Below, piece by piece: positions 9,101-17,823 of a stretch of DNA of 64,000 nucleotides. Numbering within the stretch: position 1 is the first letter of the stretch; each line of letters starts with the position of its first letter. The DNA lies in assembly GCA_040403095.1 (NCBI GenBank), contig JBBALI010000011.1:32772-96771 (forward strand), given 5' to 3'. The stretch comes from JAQVCM01 sp040403095 (lineage in GTDB: Bacteria; Bacteroidota; Bacteroidia; Flavobacteriales_D; Crocinitomicaceae). The notes under the pieces were generated by a model. The model saw nothing but the letters and a program-made list of their open reading frames with translations, was not told where the DNA came from and did not search any database. Position numbers and translations under genes: made by a program.

Positions 9101-10478
9101 GAATTGTATTGAAAGTTATGATAACATCATCTGTGGCAACACAAACGCCATTGGTAACCGTCCAACGCAGGTTATATGAATTTCCAGCAACGCCAGAAAA
9201 ATTAGAAGTTGGACTAGAAGGAGTTGTAATTGTGCCCCCCGTTCCACTAATTATAGACCATGCTCCAGTTCCAGATGATGGTGTATTTCCAGCAAGAGAA
9301 ACGATTGTTAATCCACAAGTTGAAGTTCCAATTTGATCTGGACCAGCATTTGAGACTGATGCGGTTGCATTGACTCTAAAAACCGAACTTCTTACAACAG
9401 GACTGCAAGTTCCAGAAACAATACAATAGTAGTAGAATGTACCAACAACAGAAGACGGCGGAGTATAAGAAGCCAAATTTGCACCATCGACTAAAGTCCC
9501 TGATGTATTGTTATTTACAGAGTTCACATACCATTGGTATGTCAAGCCTGCCCCGGTTGCAGTTACTGATCGCGCTGCGGTTGCACCGTTTTGACAAACA
9601 TTTTGTACAATTGCAGATGGCTGCGTTGTGATCGAGGGTGAGGATAATACCGTATAAGCTTGAGAGTAAATGTTATTGGGAACATTTGATGCACAACTAA
9701 ATGTAACATCATTCAAAGCAAAATAGTCTCCGATTGTTGAGCCAGTAGTTCTAACCCAACGCAATCGATGTGTTCCGGCAGGAACAGAAGTATTATTTAA
9801 ATTAATAGATGTTGCTGCTCCTGAATTTGCGGCTGTACAAGTAAATGTCGTTCCGATATCAGCCCAAGTGCCTCCAGAGATTGATAGCTGCAATTTAACA
9901 ACATAAGAGGGACCAGCTTCTCCAGGATTATGTTCGTGGAATGAGTTAAAACTTACATTGGATAAAGCGGTGGCAAAAAAAGTGTTAAATTCTATGTATG
10001 GTCCATTGGTTGGAGTCAGATTCTCCTGCATCAAAACCCATCTTGGACTAGGATTACCAAGAAATTGATACGTTCCATTGTTTGATTGAGTAATGAATCC
10101 AGAAAGTACGCTTGAATTTGAACTAGTAGTCGGTGCGTACTTCCATACACCACCATCCAAATCTGTGGCACCTGTTTCAAAATTCCAAAACAAACTGTTA
10201 GTAGTAGGTGAAACAGTTTGATAGCTTATTGATGATGCTCCACTCGCTACCCCTGTTACCAAACCTGAAGTATTTACTGTTGCAGCAGCTGTATTACTTG
10301 ACACCCAGCTACCGCCAGTTCCAACATACGACTCCTGATTGGTAGATCCTGGACACAGATTGATTTGACTGTTGCTTTCAAACGCAATTGTCAAAAGCAA
10401 AAGAAGCTGAAAAAAATTACAGTGAAAAGATTTAAGAGAAAACTCAAATTGAAAAATTTTTGTAAACACGAATAACAT
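6138..10478 (-). CDS. Large T9SS-exported surface protein with Ig-like and Gly-rich regions
   Basis: The 1446-residue protein begins with a hydrophobic export signal (NFFQLLLLLTIAFESNSQ) that has an unusually long n-region of about 20 residues. A Big_2-like segment follows (about 50-90), then Ig-like T9SS-associated modules (for example LDWYDAASGGTLLSSGTTSY). A long Gly/Ala/Ser-rich region (about 470-710) contains runs of seven glycines. Beta-helix-like text with ITSSSNLLTIGTSTSSVGS comes next. The end is a type A sorting domain (YVLYPNPTTGSFNVEIS through GSYIFQISRGNNSLGNQLFI), so the protein is predicted to cross the outer membrane by T9SS and be attached or released. No enzymatic domain is recognised; an adhesin or matrix role is a guess. 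The start is the only Met before the signal, and the long n-region leaves it slightly uncertain. Confidence 0.85.
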   Translation of the reverse strand: MLFVFTKIFQFEFSLKSFHCNFFQLLLLLTIAFESNSQINLCPGSTNQESYVGTGGSWVSSNTAAATVNTSGLVTGVASGASSISYQTVSPTTNSLFWNFETGATDLDGGVWKYAPTTSSNSSVLSGFITQSNNGTYQFLGNPSPRWVLMQENLTPTNGPYIEFNTFFATALSNVSFNSFHEHNPGEAGPSYVVKLQLSISGGTWADIGTTFTCTAANSGAATSINLNNTSVPAGTHRLRWVRTTGSTIGDYFALNDVTFSCASNVPNNIYSQAYTVLSSPSITTQPSAIVQNVCQNGATAARSVTATGAGLTYQWYVNSVNNNTSGTLVDGANLASYTPPSSVVGTFYYYCIVSGTCSPVVRSSVFRVNATASVSNAGPDQIGTSTCGLTIVSLAGNTPSSGTGAWSIISGTGGTITTPSSPTSNFSGVAGNSYNLRWTVTNGVCVATDDVIITFNTIPVNAALAVSTIDAEVLVVGGGGGGSARAGGGGGGGQVITTTSSISEGTSVTITVGSGGAGGQNTVTPSTAIAAPNTAAYGVNSGSHGGISSFGSINALGGAGGPVAVSSRAGGNSYNPTNVVQQGGSPSWNSNGSTNGFSGGGGAGSGGNGGNSSPTGATTSSATAGSGGAGISSNISGSAITYGGGGGGGCANNATAAGSGTDGGGNGGRGNAVGSNAAANRGGGGGGSGFNPSQNPDAGSGGSGVVIVRYLGTPQATGGTITQVGGYTIHTFTTSGTFTANTSTASAIVPNQNRCGQGTVTFSGTITTGLTLDWYDAASGGTLLSSGTTSYTTPSISANTTYYITVKNTATGCISANRLAVTATITGASTISSNQSICAGTTPSNIVATSAGSSFQWQSSNDNITFANINGQTNGTLTGATIGNVFSTMYYRALVTNGSCVGNSPIHVISVSNLTLTSTPVSGNIIWRGNTSSDWTSVANWNQFNGTNYIAVSALPAITSNVIIPAVSACITNQPTILANAVNVNNLTIENGASLSSTTGTINISGNWVNNGTFNSGTGTVIFNGSVNQEIGGSNLSVFNNLTSNKSSNSITLLQPTVVAGTLTMTRGNIITSSSNLLTIGTSTSSVGSVNWTSGTIVGPLNRYYSAIANETTASGIFPVGNATNNRYAQINFTANPSVGGTIIAEYIPGVCPIGYLGLPTTINGSWITNYENEGYWSITPTGGNLNTTTYSIILRGLNLSAVSNLSTLRIIKSSNHSAWNDNVAGDGNHSTPVGTNSDFTIGAANMLGFSWFNIGSGNNNALPIELIKFEANCEQTSIMLRWATASEQNSAKFIIEKSRDLINWQEVAEKSAAGNSNHLIEYSQSDTNPFSGTSYYQLRQIDFNGDESKFGPISVSCNSIENNYVLYPNPTTGSFNVEISNTEQETINCAVLDLSGKVVYEVAHALNQGTTLLHFDDLQLQKGSYIFQISRGNNSLGNQLFIVN

Positions 10479-11287
10479 ATTTAAATAGCTTTAGATAAAG
10501 TGTTAATTGAGCAGATTAATGCGGTTTGCAGTTTCAATTGATAATTTCCATCAACATTGCAAACGTTTAAGAGCTGACTTGATTCAACACAATTAAAGCT
10601 TGCAATTGAAATTAGTGTCGGCTTTCCTAACATATATTTTAATCTTTTGTTCATTTTAGTACTTTTTTTGGTTCCTAATCTGGTTGACAACATACGCGTT
10701 GTTTTATCTTATGGTTTCACTATAATTAGATTTATTGTAAAAATTACCAAAAGTGATTTTTAAGCGACAAAATCCATATATTTTGTGAAATATTTCCATT
10801 ACTAATAACAACTTATTGATTGTAAACTATTGATTTTAAAGAGCCAATTAATTAAATTAATAGTTTAGTTCTAGGTTTTTTTGAGGGCGCAAAAATACGA
10901 ACGTATTGATTAATAAAAAAATTAATGAACACAAAAAGAAAATTGTCCGGCGTTTGTCTGGTTTTTAGGTATGGATTCAACCAAAAATAATCAGAGTTAT
11001 CCTTTAAAACGTGAACTTCTTTATGGTGATAAAACCTCAAAAACCACTTTTACCAAATAAAACATCCCAAGAAAATGTGTTAAAAACCGCAAACTTTCCC
11101 AAATACTACACGTTATTGGCGAAACTATTTCTTGACTTCAAATAAACACTTGTCGCTACCCGTTTTTAATTCAATCCACTGTTAGGAAAAGCTTCCAAAT
11201 CAATCAAGTAAAATGTATTCAGTGTATCAATATAAAAGCATTAAGAGTATTTAAATCAAATTCTGCAAAAATTAACATTCATTTCGA
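10479..11287. other. AT-rich intergenic region, no supported gene
   Basis: About 810 bp separate the divergently transcribed T9SS cargo gene and the uridine kinase-like gene, before the latter's -7 box. Two short open frames (10481-10693 and 10852-11040, both minus) have no recognisable motif and composition no better than chance. No strong hairpin or RNA gene was recognised. The promoter of the T9SS gene should lie here. One TATTTTTG on the minus strand at 10890-10897 matches the -7 consensus but is more than 400 bp from the start codon. Confidence 0.5.
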
Positions 11288-11295
11288 TACATTTG
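11288..11295 (+). promoter_or_regulatory. -7 promoter box TACATTTG
   Basis: This is an exact TAnnTTTG match 63 bp upstream of the uridine kinase-like ATG. It would drive that gene and the overlapping histidine kinase. The -33 position is not a clear TTG. Confidence 0.5.
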
Positions 11296-11358
11296 CAAAA
11301 TATTTGAATACCAAAAATTTGGTTATTTAAGGAGTTTTTAATTTTTGATTTACAAAAC

Positions 11359-11991
11359 ATGATTATTGGTATTTGTGGTGGGAGCGGTTCAGGAAAAACA
11401 ACGTTACTCAAACGTTTGTCTATGCATTTTCAAGAATTGAATCCTTCGGTTTTTTCGATGGATAACTATTACAAACCAATCCATTTTCAGCACATTGATG
11501 AAAATGGTGAAGTAAATTTTGACCTTCCTACTGCTTTGAATGAGGAACATTTAGTAGAAGATTTACACCAACTTTCCATCAATGAGCCTATTGAAGTTAT
11601 TGAATATCATTTTAACTCACCACCAGATAAAAACATCCTGATTACCATTCATCCTTCTGATTTAGTCATCGTTGAGGGTTTATTCTTATTCCACTATCCC
11701 GGAGTGAGAAATTCTTTGGATTTTTCCATATTTATTGATGTGGATTTAGATGTGCAATTGGATAGAAGACTTTACCGCGACCAAGAAACAAGAGGTTACA
11801 CACGTGAATCTATTTTGTATCAATGGAAAAACCACGTAACGCCTTGCTACAATAACTATCTATTGCCGTATAAAAACGATGCAAATTTCATTTTTAGAAA
11901 CGATGTACACGCGGACGAAGATTTCGCTAAACTGGTAGAAATTTTAGAATTTAAATTACGCAATCAAACAAAAACCCAACAAGTGTCTTGA
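11359..11991 (+). CDS. udk: Uridine kinase-like P-loop kinase
   Basis: The 210-residue cytoplasmic protein belongs to the uridine kinase/phosphoribulokinase-like P-loop family, which phosphorylates uridine or cytidine using a nucleoside triphosphate. The Walker A motif GGSGSGKTT lies at about residues 6-14. MDNYYKP fits the family's substrate-binding motif, and VIVEGLFLFHYPGVR fits Walker B and the region after it. RDQETRGYTRESILYQW matches the lid region with its arginines. The length is typical for Udk. The stop codon TGA overlaps the TTG start of the histidine kinase gene (TTGA), so the two are almost surely co-transcribed and translationally coupled. The substrate is inferred from the family. 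Confidence 0.85.
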   Translation: MIIGICGGSGSGKTTLLKRLSMHFQELNPSVFSMDNYYKPIHFQHIDENGEVNFDLPTALNEEHLVEDLHQLSINEPIEVIEYHFNSPPDKNILITIHPSDLVIVEGLFLFHYPGVRNSLDFSIFIDVDLDVQLDRRLYRDQETRGYTRESILYQWKNHVTPCYNNYLLPYKNDANFIFRNDVHADEDFAKLVEILEFKLRNQTKTQQVS

Positions 11992-14900
11992 TTTCCTTTT
12001 TCCGCAAATATGGATTGTTATTACTAAGTATTTGCTTTGCAGGAAGTTTCTTGTTTTACTATCATTCCGTTTTTGACCAAGAATATACCGCTGACGTCCA
12101 ACTTTTTCAGCAGGAATTCAACCAAAAGGAAAAAAATCTCACTCACTTTGTAAGAAATAAAAACCGTGTACTTCAAAAATACGGCGTTGATTCTTTGATG
12201 CACCAAAGCACCAATAAAGATTTTTTCTTTCACATTTATCAAAATGATTCGCTCGTTTTCTGGAATACCAATCAATTGCCAGTCTTGCGTTTTGCTGAAA
12301 TTCATTATCCAGCAAATGGCGTTGTCCACCTGCAAAACGGATGGTATTATGCCCGAACAATCCAACACAAAAAAATTCATTTGGTCGCTTCTTTTTTAAT
12401 CAAAAGAGATTATCAATATGAAAATAAAAATCTTAGAAACGATTTTAGTGCTGATTTAACACTACCATTCAAAGGAAGCATTGTGATGGAAACAGACAAT
12501 GCATATCCAATTTATATGCACAAAAAATTCATTTTTGCCATTTTTCCTTTTGAAAATCAGCCAATTCCTTCTAGTAGCAGCGACATTTTGCTCGTTCTAC
12601 TACTTGCTTCAGTTAGTTTTGCTTTGCTTGCGTTATTGACTTGGTCAAAAAAACAATCTAACACCATTTATTGGATTATTCCTTTGCTGATTTTATTGCT
12701 TCGCTTTTTGAGTTTAAAAGGAAATTGGTTGTCTTTCATGGAATCAGCCACTGCTTTTCAACCAACACTTTATGCAAGTTCTGAATGGCTCCCAAACTTT
12801 GGAGAATATCTAATTAATTGCTTGATTTTATTGTATTTCTCTTCCGTTATCATTTTCAAAATTTTTGAACTTAAAAAGTCAAATGCCAATTCTAAAAAGC
12901 AAGCTTTCCTTTTCAAAATAATCGCTTTTTTGGTCTTTTTGTTGAGTTTGGTTTACTCGAGCTATATCGCTGATTTATTCAAAGGATTGGTTGAAAATGG
13001 TTCCATTCCACTGGAAGTAAATAAACTTTTCTCCTTGAATTTTTATTCCTTTTTGGCAACCATTTCCATGGGAATTTTGTTTTACGGCTATTTCCATCTG
13101 ATGCGTGCATCTGTTATCTCGATGCTCAAAACCGCTTGGAAAAAACAATGGATTTTACTGATTTGGCTCACTTCAAGTATTCTATACATTTGGCTAGAAA
13201 TTGAATTCCATAAATCGTTTTTCATCTTGGCTTTTTGGCCTATGTTGATTACCGGTTTAGTGATTTTAGATTCCATTTTATTCAAAGGAAAACAACAATT
13301 TGCCATCGGAATCGTCCTCCTTTTTCTTTTCTCAGTGTATGTTTCTTTCAATTTTCAAGAATTTTATGATATCAAAGAAAAGCAAGAACGCGAACTTTTT
13401 GCGAATCAATTGGCTTCTGATCAAGATATCACAACTGAAGTAGAATACCTGAATTTGGTCCCCAAAATGCAAAGTGATTTCTACTTGCAAAAGTTGATTT
13501 TCACTGCCAAATCTGTGGGCGTTTCTGAATTCAAAGACGCCATGGAACGCAAGTTTTTCAATGGTTTTTGGGAAAGATACGACATTGAATTTTTCATGTT
13601 CAACAAAGACAGTGAACCTGTTTTGAACTATAAAAATGTGCCTGCAAGTAGATTAAACACCTTGCAATCCATCATAAACAAACACAGCGTGACTTCTGAA
13701 ATTGATTCCAATATCTTTTTCATCAAAGATTTTACAAGTCAATATTCTTACATCATTCGCCAGCCAATTTATGCAGCTGATAGCACCAAAGCCTTGCTGT
13801 TTTGCGCCTTGAAATCGAAGAAAATCCCAGAAAAAATCGGTTTTCCAAGGTTGTTGATTTCAAGTAATGCCAAGGTTTTTGAATCGCTTGAAAACTATTC
13901 GATTGCCAAATATTACAACGGGAAATTAGTCAATCACAACGGGAAATTTTCCTATCCTTCGCGGGATGAAGGTTTGACAAAAAACATTTCCAACATTTCT
14001 GGTTATTTCGACAGCGATGGCTACAACCACTATTTATTGCGCCGAACTGAACGAGATTCCATCGTGCTTTCGCGACAAAATCATTCTACGATTCAATTCT
14101 TCACATCGTTCTCTTATCTGTTTAGTTTTTACGGATTGTTTTTGTTGATTCCGATTTATGTGCAAACCAAAAAAACGGGAAGATCAAAACGCACCTTGAC
14201 ATTGGCAATCAGAATTCAAGTTGTTTTGATTGGCCTGGTTTTCATCGCTTTGGTGGCATTTGGTTGGGGAAGCGGGTTGTTTGTCAAAAATCAATACCAA
14301 GATTACACCAATGAATTGATTCGCGAAAAAATCCGTTCGGTAGAAACTGAAATCAAGCAAGATTTAGGCGAAGAAGAAGATTTGTCCATTTCAGAAAAAG
14401 GCAATTATTTGGAATATACTTTGCAAAAATTGGCAACGGTTTTTGTAACGGATATCAACCTCTATGACCGCAACGGGTTTTTGTTAGCGAGTTCTCGTCC
14501 AAAGGTTTACAATATTGGACTGGTAAGCGAACAAATGAATCCAACGGCGCTAACGCAATTGAAACGAAACAAAAAAAGCGAATATTTTCACCAAGAAAAA
14601 ATTGGAAACTTGGATTATCTTTCTGGTTATATTCCTTTTTATGGAAACGACGGACAATTGTTGGCTTACCTGAATTTGCAGCATTTTGGTCAGCAAAAAG
14701 GATTTGAAGATCAAATTCAACAATTTTTGGTGGCAATCATGAACGTTTTCATTTTGCTGTTGGCTTTGTCAATCATCGTGGCCATTTTTGTTTCCACTTG
14801 GGTGACTTCTCCTTTGAGGATTTTACAGCAAAATTTTGCGCAAGTACAATTGGGAAAATACAACCAACCTATTTCTTACGCGGCAAACGATGAAATTGGC

Positions 14901-15647
14901 ATTTTGGTGAAAGATTACAACCAAAAATTAGAAGAATTAGCCTACGCAGCGCAACAATTGGCGCAAAGTGAACGTGAAAGTGCTTGGCGTGAAATGGCGA
15001 AACAAGTCGCACATGAAATCAAAAATCCGTTGACGCCGATGAAATTAAGTTTGCAACAGTTACAGCGCGTTTTCAATCCAAATGATCCTGATTCAAAAGC
15101 CAAATTAGACAAAGTTTCAGCTTCCATTATTGAACAAATTGATGCACTTGCCAAAATCGCAAATGAGTTTTCGAATTTCGCTAAAATGCCCAAAGCGAAT
15201 GAAGTGAACTTGGATTTAATTCCGATGATTGAGCGCGTTTTGGTGGTTTTTACCCAAGAAGCAGATGTGTCTATAGAATTTGAAACCAACCTTTCAACTT
15301 GCTGGGTACATGCGGACAAAGATTTGATGTTGCGCGTTTTCAATAACTTGCTCAAAAATGCCATTCAAGCGATTCCAGACAATAGAAAAGGAAACATCCA
15401 AGTGCGATTGACTGAGGCAGATAAAACTTGGTTGATTGAGGTACAAGACAACGGCGATGGAATTCCTGAATCGTTGCAAGACAAATTATTTGTTCCGTAT
15501 TTTACCACTAAATCCACAGGCACAGGTTTAGGATTGGCAATGGTGAAACAAATCGTAGAAATGCACGGTGGCAAAATTTGGTTTGAAACCAATGAAAATG
15601 GTACGAGTTTTTGGGTGGAGTTGATGAAGGTTAGTGGAGAGTTTTAA
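11988..15647 (+). CDS. Very large NtrY-like membrane sensor histidine kinase
   Basis: This 1219-residue sensor kinase starts at TTG (11988), sharing bases with the upstream stop. An N-terminal membrane anchor is followed by an extracytoplasmic part. A block of about seven transmembrane helices lies around 200-450, then a second periplasmic domain (about 460-720). A further pair of helices brackets a third sensor region (about 735-920). The cytoplasmic end has HAMP (about 930-985), HisKA with the phospho-acceptor His1009 in AHEIKNPLTPMKLSL, and HATPase_c with NNLLKNAIQAI, DNGDGIPE and GTGLGLAMV. The H-box context EIKNPLTP is the NtrY type. No response regulator is adjacent, so its partner is encoded elsewhere. 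The size and multi-helix sensor region are far beyond a normal NtrY; the signal is unknown. Confidence 0.9.
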   Translation: MISFFRKYGLLLLSICFAGSFLFYYHSVFDQEYTADVQLFQQEFNQKEKNLTHFVRNKNRVLQKYGVDSLMHQSTNKDFFFHIYQNDSLVFWNTNQLPVLRFAEIHYPANGVVHLQNGWYYARTIQHKKIHLVASFLIKRDYQYENKNLRNDFSADLTLPFKGSIVMETDNAYPIYMHKKFIFAIFPFENQPIPSSSSDILLVLLLASVSFALLALLTWSKKQSNTIYWIIPLLILLLRFLSLKGNWLSFMESATAFQPTLYASSEWLPNFGEYLINCLILLYFSSVIIFKIFELKKSNANSKKQAFLFKIIAFLVFLLSLVYSSYIADLFKGLVENGSIPLEVNKLFSLNFYSFLATISMGILFYGYFHLMRASVISMLKTAWKKQWILLIWLTSSILYIWLEIEFHKSFFILAFWPMLITGLVILDSILFKGKQQFAIGIVLLFLFSVYVSFNFQEFYDIKEKQERELFANQLASDQDITTEVEYLNLVPKMQSDFYLQKLIFTAKSVGVSEFKDAMERKFFNGFWERYDIEFFMFNKDSEPVLNYKNVPASRLNTLQSIINKHSVTSEIDSNIFFIKDFTSQYSYIIRQPIYAADSTKALLFCALKSKKIPEKIGFPRLLISSNAKVFESLENYSIAKYYNGKLVNHNGKFSYPSRDEGLTKNISNISGYFDSDGYNHYLLRRTERDSIVLSRQNHSTIQFFTSFSYLFSFYGLFLLIPIYVQTKKTGRSKRTLTLAIRIQVVLIGLVFIALVAFGWGSGLFVKNQYQDYTNELIREKIRSVETEIKQDLGEEEDLSISEKGNYLEYTLQKLATVFVTDINLYDRNGFLLASSRPKVYNIGLVSEQMNPTALTQLKRNKKSEYFHQEKIGNLDYLSGYIPFYGNDGQLLAYLNLQHFGQQKGFEDQIQQFLVAIMNVFILLLALSIIVAIFVSTWVTSPLRILQQNFAQVQLGKYNQPISYAANDEIGILVKDYNQKLEELAYAAQQLAQSERESAWREMAKQVAHEIKNPLTPMKLSLQQLQRVFNPNDPDSKAKLDKVSASIIEQIDALAKIANEFSNFAKMPKANEVNLDLIPMIERVLVVFTQEADVSIEFETNLSTCWVHADKDLMLRVFNNLLKNAIQAIPDNRKGNIQVRLTEADKTWLIEVQDNGDGIPESLQDKLFVPYFTTKSTGTGLGLAMVKQIVEMHGGKIWFETNENGTSFWVELMKVSGEF

Positions 15648-15664
15648 ATTGCTTTAAACAAAAA

Positions 15665-15689
15665 ATGGAGTACAAACTTTGCACTCCAT
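15665..15689 (-). terminator. Hairpin terminator between convergent genes
   Basis: ATGGAGT (15665-15671) pairs with ACTCCAT (15683-15689) around an 11-nt loop. On the minus strand the stem is followed by a run of T, so it fits an intrinsic terminator for the PorE-like gene. It may also act weakly on the kinase transcript coming from the other side. Confidence 0.7.
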
Positions 15690-15711
15690 CCTAATAAGTT
15701 GATTTCAACTT

Positions 15712-17820
15712 TTACTTCGAAATAATCTTAAACTCAGTTCGACGATTAGACTGATGCGCTTCTTCTTTCGCTTTTTCGGTTTTCAATTTAGCAATCGCTT
15801 CATCCGCAATGATTGGTTGTTCTTTTCCGAAACCTTGCGATTCCAAGCGTTTTTTGTCAATACCTTTTGTAATCAAATAATCTACCACCGCTTTCGCTCT
15901 GTTGGCTGACAATTCTTTGTTTAAAGTTGCAGAACCCCTGGAATCTGTGTGTCCACTGATTTGAATGCGCAAAGAGGGATTGTCTTGCATCAATTTAGTC
16001 AATCTATCCAATTCGTTTTGAGATTCTTTGCGCAAAGAAAATTTAGCCAAATCAAAGAAAATATTGCGCAACACGATCACTTCTCCGACCTCCACTTTTT
16101 TCATGTAAACGTCTTTTGAAAATTCTTCGTATTCACTTTCACTTGGAATCTCAAAATTTTCTGAATGAAATAAATAGCCATCCACTTTAACAGCAATTCC
16201 ATAATTTTTTCCTGCGGGCAAAGAAACCAAGAAATTACCCGTAACCGCATCAGAATTAAATTCTGCTATCGTTGTATTGTTTTCATTGTTAATCAATTCT
16301 ATACTTGCTTCCAATGGTTGATTGGTTTTTGCATCACGAATCACTCCTTTCAACAACGCCAATTCACTTTTCTGAATCTCAAATTTTTGTTCAATTACTT
16401 TCTCTCTCACAACTGTTCCGTTGCTCGCCAACAAAATGTCTTCTGCATTCAACATGGGTTGTTTTTCTTCACCCAAAAATGTAATCTTATACAAATCTTT
16501 TTCCCCAAAGCCATCTTGTCTAAAAGAGGTGATGTATCCGTTTTTTCCGTTCGCCGAAACGACAAAAAAGACATCGTCATCAGGCGTATTGATTGGGAAA
16601 CCAACATTTACTGGTTTTTTGAAAGTTCCATCAGCCAAAATAACAGTTTTGAAAATGTCATATCCTCCCATGTTTTGGTGACCCTTTGAAGAGAAATACA
16701 TCGTTTTTCCGTCAGGATGAAGAAAAATTCCATCTTCATCGTAAGGTGAATTAACTGTTTCTGAAAGTCTAACTACATTTTCCCATCGACTTTTGTTTTT
16801 GTTCCAAGAAGCCACATAAATGTCTTTGTCTTTGGCGTCGCCTCTCTGACTGTCTAATGGTCTGTCGCTGACGAAATACAATTTGTTTCCATCTGGTGAA
16901 TACCACGCAGAAGATTCATGGTACGAAGAAGAAATGTCGTTGTCCATTTTTTTAGGTTTACCCCAAACATTGTTTTTCTTCACGCTTTCATACAAGTTTC
17001 CGTCGCCGTTATCATCTATGTAAATGATCATTTTCGTTCCGTCAGGACTCAATGCAACTGCGGCGTCGTGTCCTTTGGTATTCAATGGTGCACCTACATT
17101 TTCTGCAGTTGTCCAATAACCATTTTCAAATTTAGAGGAATAAATATCTTCATACCAATCGTTTGATTCGTCTTTCAAACCGCCTGTGGATGTTGGTCTT
17201 CTGCTTGTAAAATAAATTTCTGTTGCATCGGCATTCATTATCATTCCAAATTCAGGAGCATCTGAGTTGATTTCTCGTCCGAGATTGTCAATCCAAACAC
17301 GCACTGGCGCAGCAACCAATTTTTTTCCTGTTTTACACTCGTCAATTTTCTTGGTTGCTGACAATACATTTTCTTTGTCTTTTTTTGGATCAGCAGTTTT
17401 GAGATACAATTCATATGAAGCTACAGCTTTGTCCCAATCTTTCAATAATTGTGCTCCACAACCCAAATAATAGTGAATCGCAGGATCAACGGTCGGATTT
17501 AACGCAAACGCTTTTTGAAAATAACTCATGCATTTGAATTTTTGATTGGAATGCAAATAGCTATTTCCCAATTTGAAATTCAACACTGCGTTATTTGGAT
17601 TGAACTTATTCGCCCTTTCATAAAATGGAATTCCTTGCGGATATTGAGGAAAAGGTGCCATAAAATAATGATAGTCTCCTACCCTAAGATTTTCTATCGC
17701 TTCTTTCAATTCAACTTTTTTGTCCTTGAAATTTGCTTTATCAAATTCAACATTTTGCGCCCATAAAAAAAGTGGTGCAAAACCAATACTTAGTAAAAAT
17801 ATCTTTTTCATTTTGATCAT
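15712..17820 (-). CDS. PorE-like OmpA-family protein (TPR, PD40 propeller, CRD, OmpA)
   Basis: The 702-residue exported protein has four parts. After a signal peptide (about 4-22, ending LWAQ) come TPR-like repeats (about 60-165) and a PD40/WD40-like propeller with repeated Asp-Gly-Lys and FTSRR/FVSDR blades (about 190-445). A carboxypeptidase-regulatory-like domain follows (about 490-565), then a C-terminal OmpA peptidoglycan-binding domain (about 580-700) with GHTDSRGS and NRAKAV carrying the conserved Asp and Arg. This is the order known for PorE of Porphyromonas gingivalis, a T9SS component tied to the outer membrane and cell wall. PorE is a lipoprotein, whereas no lipobox Cys is seen here, so the protein may be a related periplasmic anchor. 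A start at 17811 (MKKIFLL) is also possible. It lies 4 bp after a TPR gene. Confidence 0.85.
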   Translation of the reverse strand: MIKMKKIFLLSIGFAPLFLWAQNVEFDKANFKDKKVELKEAIENLRVGDYHYFMAPFPQYPQGIPFYERANKFNPNNAVLNFKLGNSYLHSNQKFKCMSYFQKAFALNPTVDPAIHYYLGCGAQLLKDWDKAVASYELYLKTADPKKDKENVLSATKKIDECKTGKKLVAAPVRVWIDNLGREINSDAPEFGMIMNADATEIYFTSRRPTSTGGLKDESNDWYEDIYSSKFENGYWTTAENVGAPLNTKGHDAAVALSPDGTKMIIYIDDNGDGNLYESVKKNNVWGKPKKMDNDISSSYHESSAWYSPDGNKLYFVSDRPLDSQRGDAKDKDIYVASWNKNKSRWENVVRLSETVNSPYDEDGIFLHPDGKTMYFSSKGHQNMGGYDIFKTVILADGTFKKPVNVGFPINTPDDDVFFVVSANGKNGYITSFRQDGFGEKDLYKITFLGEEKQPMLNAEDILLASNGTVVREKVIEQKFEIQKSELALLKGVIRDAKTNQPLEASIELINNENNTTIAEFNSDAVTGNFLVSLPAGKNYGIAVKVDGYLFHSENFEIPSESEYEEFSKDVYMKKVEVGEVIVLRNIFFDLAKFSLRKESQNELDRLTKLMQDNPSLRIQISGHTDSRGSATLNKELSANRAKAVVDYLITKGIDKKRLESQGFGKEQPIIADEAIAKLKTEKAKEEAHQSNRRTEFKIISK

Positions 17821-17823
17821 TCT

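Noticed and set aside
10481..10693. 70-residue open frame on the minus strand ending 2 bp before the large T9SS gene
   Set aside because: No motif, no signal peptide, no credible start context, and composition like translated intergenic DNA. The close spacing alone is not enough.
10852..11040. 62-residue minus-strand frame in the 10.5-11.3 kb gap
   Set aside because: Low-complexity Phe/Asn/Lys composition with no recognisable feature or promoter at a useful distance.
15712..17820. Naming the OmpA protein as PorE outright
   Set aside because: Many OmpA-PD40 paralogues occur in Bacteroidota and this one lacks a lipobox, so only the description PorE-like is supported.
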